A stretch of 64,000 bases of DNA from Jacaranda mimosifolia (taxonomy: Eukaryota > Streptophyta > Magnoliopsida > Lamiales > Bignoniaceae): assembly GCA_018894105.1 (NCBI GenBank), contig CM032117.1, positions 29,740,501-29,804,500 on the forward strand, in the 5' to 3' direction. Position 1 is the stretch's first letter; every line of letters starts with the position of its first letter. A model generated the notes under the pieces. The model searched no databases and was not told the DNA's origin. It saw only the letters and a list, made by a program, of their open reading frames with translations. The position numbers were made by a program, and so were the translations under genes. Positions 58,071-64,000 of the stretch are shown one piece after another.

Positions 58071-60256
58071 TGAAGGCTAAAGTAACATTAGGATCCATAA
58101 ATCAAAATTTGATAGGCTTAAAATTAAATAAGCTAATTGAGCTCCCAAGGATCTATACATGCTATAGATCTGGATTAGGATTAATAATTACCTCTTGTAG
58201 CTCAAAATCAAGGAGAAGATCAACTATCTCTCACGAGTCTAGAAACTGTCTGGAACTGGCACAGTGGAAAGATGACAACAATTGCCCCGGATAGACTGCT
58301 CCAAAATTCACGAAATTAAATATGGAACACCAACACACAGAGGGGAAGATACTGTGAAAAATTGGAGACAAAAATCCTTCTGGATCGCTCCATAAAAAGT
58401 CTCCAACCGGAAGCTTCTGCAGGTGGATCTCCAAAACCAAGCAAGTCAAGTGCCTTGCCTCTATTGATATGATCCACACGCCAAAAAATCTTCCAATTTA
58501 CCATCACTAGAAGCTGGATTTATAGAGGATAAAATGAGGTGGATGAGGCTGATTTTCAGGTTGGGAAAAAGAAGAAATACAAAGCTTTAACTCATGATGC
58601 AATGCATGGAGAGGGAGAGATTTTGGAGGGAATGCAAGAATCTAACTCTCACACTTTTCAGCCATTAAGTTGGAATTTTGCATGCTCTCTATATCTATAT
58701 ATAGAGGATAGCATCACACCTTCCCCAAGGTGACCGCCCAAGTGGCATGCCAAGTTGGCAAAATTTAAATTCAAGTCTTACTTGAATTTTAAGTGCATTT
58801 CAATTTCATTTGGAATCTAATTCCAAATTAATTAAGATGCTAATTTAAAAGAACACTTCATTTAAATTTTCCCTCCAAAAAGTATTCTTCTCATTAATTA
58901 AATTAAACATTTTAATTTAATTAATTAACTTTTGATTTAACTCTTAAATCAAGCAAGCTTAACTCTTAAGCTTAAATTAGTCAACTTAACTCTTTAAGTC
59001 AACTTTTCCAATTGATGGTCAACATGGTACCAAATAATTAACTCTTTAATTATTGGTCTAATTTAAATATTAAATTAGTTGATTAATTTAACACTTAAAT
59101 TAATCAAACCAAAATTGCCTATTGGATTGGACCCTTGAAAATCGATCACCAAGGGGTGATTTTTCTAACACTTAGAAAATTGCTCCACCAATTTTGGAAG
59201 CTATTTGGATTTTGTGTGTGACCCAATTGGTTCTACCATTCATTGGATATGGGCTCACAACTTTTTGTCACTTTTGAGTATCTCATATTCATTTTAGTTT
59301 AAAACTCCTTTTAAACTAATCGACTCAATTCAATTAATCTTATTAATTAAAGAGTACCCAATCGCCATGGTCGATGTCCACCTCAAGCCCATGGAGCCCA
59401 ACTAATTGACTGAAGTGAATATTCTGGAGAACCATCATAGCTCTACGCGTGCCATGCAAATATGGTCATTCCGTCTCTTATCTCCCGAAAGAGGCCTAGG
59501 GCAAGATATTTGTCGACTCCCTAATAGCCTCGATACTATGTTTCTATTCTCAATGTTCAATTCTCTTGTGTGATCTGACCTTTGGAAAACTCCTTTGCCA
59601 AATTGTCACACCACCTTGCGCAAGGATTTCTTGGAATCGATCATTATAGAATACATAGGAGATACACTCGCCCTTCACAAAAGTGAGGAGTCGGATTCCA
59701 TCTTGGATCTCACAAACCTCCATGCCACTAAGCGGTCAAGGAAGAGTCAAAGCATGAGGACTGGACACAAGGTTACTATGGATCCTCAGGTCAGAGGACT
59801 AATAATATGCACTAGCGTAAGCGGGAAAATTGATCATTATTGACTTCCACTACGGCTATCTAGTGGATTCTCCGGAGGGTCTTCAGTGCCTTGTTCTCTA
59901 ATAAGCACCCATTAGCATGCCTCCGTATCTCATATGGTTGCTCATGGAACGGAGCAATATCCAACTTTTGGATTTATGTATTACTGCAAGTCTATCCAAA
60001 TCTTAGATGTCCCGTCTCATAAGAACCTATGACTTGGAAGATTTAAGCTCATGACTGTGTAAGACTTATTCTATGGTCATTGAACCAAGTCCTGTAGTCA
60101 TGTGTAATCTAAGGGCTTTATCCAAATGCAAGTGAAGTGATATAAAGCACAAGATGAAGGTGGCCATATAAAGAATATCATTCAATCAAGATTGTTTTAC
60201 AAGGAAATAGCTTTTACAATGCCAATCTGATTGGCTTGCCGGGCACTATTCCAACA
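58071..60256 (-). mobile_element. Solo copia LTR (minus), TSD AACAA
   Basis: This 2186-bp LTR starts TGAAGGCTAAAG and ends GCACTATTCCAACA. AACAA is duplicated at 58066-58070 and 60257-60261. It is subfamily B (ATTGTTTTACAAGGAAATAGC). It is inserted within the hairpin chain of the host LTR, between the GTTAAC- and AGCTTAA-type stems. Confidence 0.92.
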
Positions 60257-61175
60257 AACAATTCTTAGCTTAAAGAGTTAAGCTAATTGACTTAAGTGTT
60301 AAGTCAATGATTAATTAATTAAATTAAAATATTTAATTTAATTAATGAGATGAATCTATTTTGGAGGGAAATTTCAAATGAAAGGTTCATTTGGTGTGCA
60401 TTTTAATTAATTTGAAATTAGATTCCAAATGTTATTCAAATGCACACAAAATTCAAATTTGATTTGAATTCTACCAACTTGCAATGCGAGTGGGCGGTCC
60501 CCCACCTTGAGGAAGGTGTGATGCCACCTTAGCATCATACCATCTTCCCTCTATATATAGATATATAGGTGAGAGTGGGCGGCCAACGTACATCATCATA
60601 ATCCATGTGAAAAATTAGATTATCACATTTTTCCCTCTTCCAAAGTGTTTCTTCATGAGTTGAAGCTCCACTTCTCTCTTCTTCTCCAACCCTTAAATTG
60701 ACCTTCAAGCTCTCATTTCTTCTCTCTATCTCCAGCTAATATTGAGGAGAAATCAAAAATAGCATTCGTGTGTGGATCATATTGATAGAGGTAAGACAAT
60801 TGGATTGTTGTACCTTGGAGGTCTACTAGTCAAGGCAAGGACTTGGCAATTTTTTTCCAGCAGATCCATAAGGATTTTTTATTTGAAATTTTAGAGTATC
60901 TTCATCGAAGAGTTGAGGATCTACTGAAATTTTTCCAGATTTTTTGGAGATATCTAGATTATGCAAAAGTTGCATCCTTCCAGCTGCACCGCTGCTTGAC
61001 AGTTTCTGGATTGAAGAAAAGTTCTTCATTTTTCCTTTGGATTTTGTGAATCAAGGTTACTCTCCAACCAAATCTGAATCCTAAGCATGTTTAGGTCTTT
61101 GTTTGCTTGTGAAGCACTAGTTAATTTGAGCTTTTGAAGTTTTATTATTGGATCCTAGCACCTCACTTGCCTACA

Positions 61176-63721
61176 GATTCTTTCTATGAAATATGATTTC
61201 CTGAATTCCTAAGAGGGTAAGGAATTTGGTTAAATAGTAGGCGCAAAACATGCTCAAAAGACCACAATCATGTTTTAAATATCAAATTCAATCAAATGCT
61301 TATATCCTATGTAGATTTGCAAAATCTCAAGAATGGATAAAAATCCACTAAGCATCATTTTGGAAACCAATAAATTAATTGGGCCGAACTACCACGATTG
61401 ACTAAATCTCAAAATCGTTCTAGATTTTGAGAAACAGACATATGTCTTATATCAAGGTGCTCCGAATCCTATTGGGATCAATACGGATCAAGAGACAAAT
61501 TTGTGAAATGTTCACAAATTGAGTTATGGATCACCTCCTATCACACAACCTCATGATTTTATCTATGAACTTCAAAAATCTCATGAGCACATAAAACATA
61601 CTTAGTCAATTGTTTGCAAGAGTTGTATAGCAAACAAGATATGAGAGGTTCATGTAGTCAAAGTAGAATTTTTCAAGGTAGGATGGTTGAGGGGTCATGT
61701 GTCCTCGACTACGGTCAAAAGATGATTGGGCTTGTTGAAAAGCTCTTCAACTTGGACATGGTGATGGACAATGATCTCTAAAGGGATTTGATCCTCTAAT
61801 CCTTGTTGAGTTTATTTGACAAAAGTGTTGGTCAAGGTGGAGACAACCATGAAAATGGCAAATCTTTAATGATTGCTTCCTCCTATCATTCTAAAGGCCC
61901 TAAAGGAAAATAGAAAGGAGGTGATAAGAAGAAAGGTTCTTCTTTCAAGAGGAAACAAACATTTAAGGCGTCTGGTGAAGTCAAGAAGATAATTGAGGAT
62001 AATAAGGATGCGAGTTTTTTTCTATTGTGGCATATTAGGTAATTTGAAGCTCAAGGAATGCATTGTAACCCTAGGGTAGGGTAAGTTGCTTATTGAAGTG
62101 CACAAAAGAATAAATTCTTCCTCATGGGTATTTGATATTCCATGTGGTTCTAATCTTTATAATTTGTCATAAGGGATGAAAAATAGAATAAATCTTAGTA
62201 ATGGAGATATGATCCACCACCTTAGCAAAGGAGCAAGAGTTGCGGCCAAAGCTAAAGGTGTAAATTAAGTTAGGCTTAAGGAATTCTTTACTATAAACCT
62301 TAGTGCCATTGGTACAATGTATAAAGCATTATACATTTTAGATTCTCCACCATCAGTAATGCACATTCATAAAAACAATGAAAGAAATTAGATAACGAAT
62401 AAAATGCATAGCTTTAGCGTGCTAGACTTGGATATAGCCCTCAAATCACTAAATGTTAGTGGATTAGAGGATCTACCTACTTGTGAGTCTTGTTTAAAAG
62501 GAAAAATGATCAAGATTCCTTTGTAGAACAAACGGAGTGATCCACAAGTCCTTCGAATTTGATCCATACGGATGTATATGAGCCACTAAAAGTTAGTGAA
62601 AGAGGAGGCTATTCTTACTTCATTACCTTTACCGATGATTTCACTCATTTGGAGATATGTATCTTATGAAATACAAGCCCAAAGCCTTTGAAAAGTTCAA
62701 AGAGTGTAGGAATGAAGTAAAAAAGCAATTAGAACTTAGTATCAAAATTCTTTGATCGAATCGAGGATGCGAATACCTAAGTACCAAATTCTTAGGTTAT
62801 CTAAGAGAGAATGAGATTTCTCACAACAGACTCCACTGGAAACACCCCAATATTATGGAGTAGTCGAGAGGAGAAATTATACATTGTCAGATATAGTAAT
62901 GTCAGATATAGTACGGTCCAAATGAGCTTTACCAATGTCCCTATCTCCACTTAGGGATACACCCTTGAGATGGGGGTGAGACTACTACCCTCAAAATTGG
63001 TACCAAAGATACTGCATGAGATGTGGTTTGACAAAGCATCCTCTTACTCTTATCTAAGAGCTTGGGGGTCTTCTGCCAATGTCAAGAGATTAGTGGGAGA
63101 CAAGTTAGATGCGAGATCCACCTTGTGCAAGTTTGTGGGATACCCAAAAGAGTCTTTAGGTTATTACTTTTATGATCCCTCAAAACAAAATGTGTTTGTT
63201 TCTAGAAGCGCCACCTTTTAGAAAAGGAGTTTCTATTAGATAAAAAAAGCATTGTCATTGAACTTGATGAAGTTCAAGATGATCATTCTATTCCACAAGC
63301 GATAGAGATAAAAGAGCATTTTGAGCCCAACACACAACTTCTTAGAAGGTCAGACCGAATCAAGAAACAACCTAAAATGTTTGAATTCCTTCATGAGACT
63401 GGGGAAACGAATAGTGATCCAAGGACCTATGAGAAGGCTATATCAAACATAAATTCAAGTCATTGACTTGAGGCCATGAATTCTGAAATAGACTCTATGT
63501 ACTCCAACAAAGTATGGACTTTGGTAGATCTACCGGAGGGTATAGTAGCCATTAGTTGCAAATGGATCTATAAGTGTAAGCTAGGAGTTGATAGAGAGGT
63601 TATGACCTTTAAAGCTAGATTAGTCACAAAAGGTTATACTCAAAGACCCGGTATTAACTTCCAGGAAACCTTTTCATCAATCACTATACCTAAGTCCATA
63701 AGGATTATGCTTTCCATAGTC
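61176..63721 (+). pseudogene. Broken copia gag-pol (plus), ends inside RT
   Basis: The last leader bases are followed by gag ATG at 61333 (MDKNPLSIILETNKLIGPN), where the Trp before the next leucine is a TGA stop. The knuckle near 62030 has lost its first Cys. The protease-like block reads SSSWVFDIPCGSNLYN at about 62125. In integrase, the catalytic Asp in the L-R-S-D context reads Asn (codons near 62755), preceded by a stop, while the Glu of VVERRN is kept (62870). The C-terminal integrase block (62970-63221) contains LRAWGSSANVKRLVGDKLDA and FVGYPKESLGYYFYDPSKQN. The RT N-terminus (63476-63715) contains VWTLVDLPEGIVAISCKWIY and VTKGYTQRPGINFQETFSSI. It is cut at about 63721. The leader upstream is at 54355-54639. 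Confidence 0.88.
62893..62923. repeat. Short tandem duplication in integrase remnant
   Basis: GTCAGATATAGTA is repeated directly with two spacer bases in the broken integrase region. It is a small slippage-type duplication absent from the other copies. Confidence 0.7.
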
Positions 63722-64000
63722 GTTCCTTCAACCAAGTAAGCGTGGATAAATACTTACAGAGCCTTTTTAAGGAAACTAGTACCTCCCCCTGAATGAGAGA
63801 TTTTCTCAATCTTTGCTACCCTTAATTTCGTAATAGAACAACTATTTTCTTGAGTGCATAACTGCAATTGTTAGTTCTTAGATCATATCCACCAAGCATT
63901 TTCCTATTTGAGTATAATGATCAGTTCAACAGTTTTTAATCCAAGTAAGCACAATATCCTAGTAAGGAATTCATGCAAGAATTTTTCTTAACTTTGTGAG
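63722..64000. other. Unidentified sequence replacing the rest of RT
   Basis: The copia RT stops abruptly and is followed by unrelated DNA up to the window edge. Read on the minus strand it includes GAAAATCTCTCATTCAGGGGGAGG, reminiscent of a polypurine tract of another LTR retroelement. No ORF of interest was found and no assignment is made. Confidence 0.35.

Larger units (their letters stand above)
54640..61175 (+). mobile_element. Solo copia LTR (plus), TSD GATTC, hosting two nested LTRs
   Basis: The LTR starts TGTTATAATAGTACCC and ends CACTTGCCTACA. GATTC flanks it at 54635-54639 and 61176-61180. Subtracting the gypsy-type solo LTR (2094 with one TSD) and the copia solo LTR (2191 with one TSD) from 6536 leaves 2251 bp. 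Both sides are one continuous leader. Confidence 0.9.

Overview
The window reads as nuclear DNA of a flowering plant. The basis is that gene fragments with GT-AG introns match plant-specific families (GARP/Golden2-like, cyclic-nucleotide-gated channel, ALDH22). The rest is AT-rich DNA packed with Ty1-copia LTR retrotransposons primed by a plant initiator tRNA-Met site (TGGTATCxGAGCC). No intact protein-coding gene was found, and no tRNA, rRNA or CRISPR.

Region 1 (1-3400) is a minus-strand row of broken host-gene pieces with introns kept: a GLK-like MYB/GARP fragment (2235-2840), unidentified exon-like pieces (1757-1974), CNGC5/6-like exons 1 and 2 (597-1293) and an ALDH22A1-like exon (495-596). 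The CNGC and ALDH pieces are joined directly in one frame. A minisatellite with (TG)n(CG)n tracts lies upstream. This looks like transposon-captured (transduplicated) DNA. Region 2 (3400-7593) is AT-rich and holds a palindrome array, a tRNA-like SINE candidate, poly-G and (GT)n tracts, and a CACTA-type transposon right end at 7593.

Region 3 (7594-63721, about 56 kb) is almost entirely one copia family inserted into itself in both orientations. Sixteen full or partial LTRs (about 2.2 kb each) can be placed. Six insertions have visible flanking target-site duplications. Five belong to this family: GGACC, ATTCT/ATTCC, TTCGG, GATTC and AACAA. The sixth, GAGCT, flanks a foreign gypsy-type solo LTR. 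Subtracting nested insertions from interrupted LTRs gives 2.24-2.26 kb each time, which supports the map. One complete element (40423-50667) has two LTRs, a PBS, a leader of about 1.9 kb, gag, protease, integrase, RT, RNase H and a PPT, but stops and frameshifts make it dead. Other copies are solo LTRs or truncated gag-pol pieces. A Tourist/Harbinger-like MITE (36619-37425) sits inside one copy. The last 280 bases are unidentified.

The most unusual signals are these. (i) The U3 part of every LTR holds a chain of about ten short hairpins with GGAG/AGAG-type loops, whose stems differ between copies by paired, compensating changes; the chain ends in a palindromic TATA box. (ii) The long leader carries an 16-19 bp motif at three or more positions that is nearly the same within one element but quite different between elements. 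(iii) The gene-fragment cluster contains an in-frame CNGC-ALDH22 fusion.
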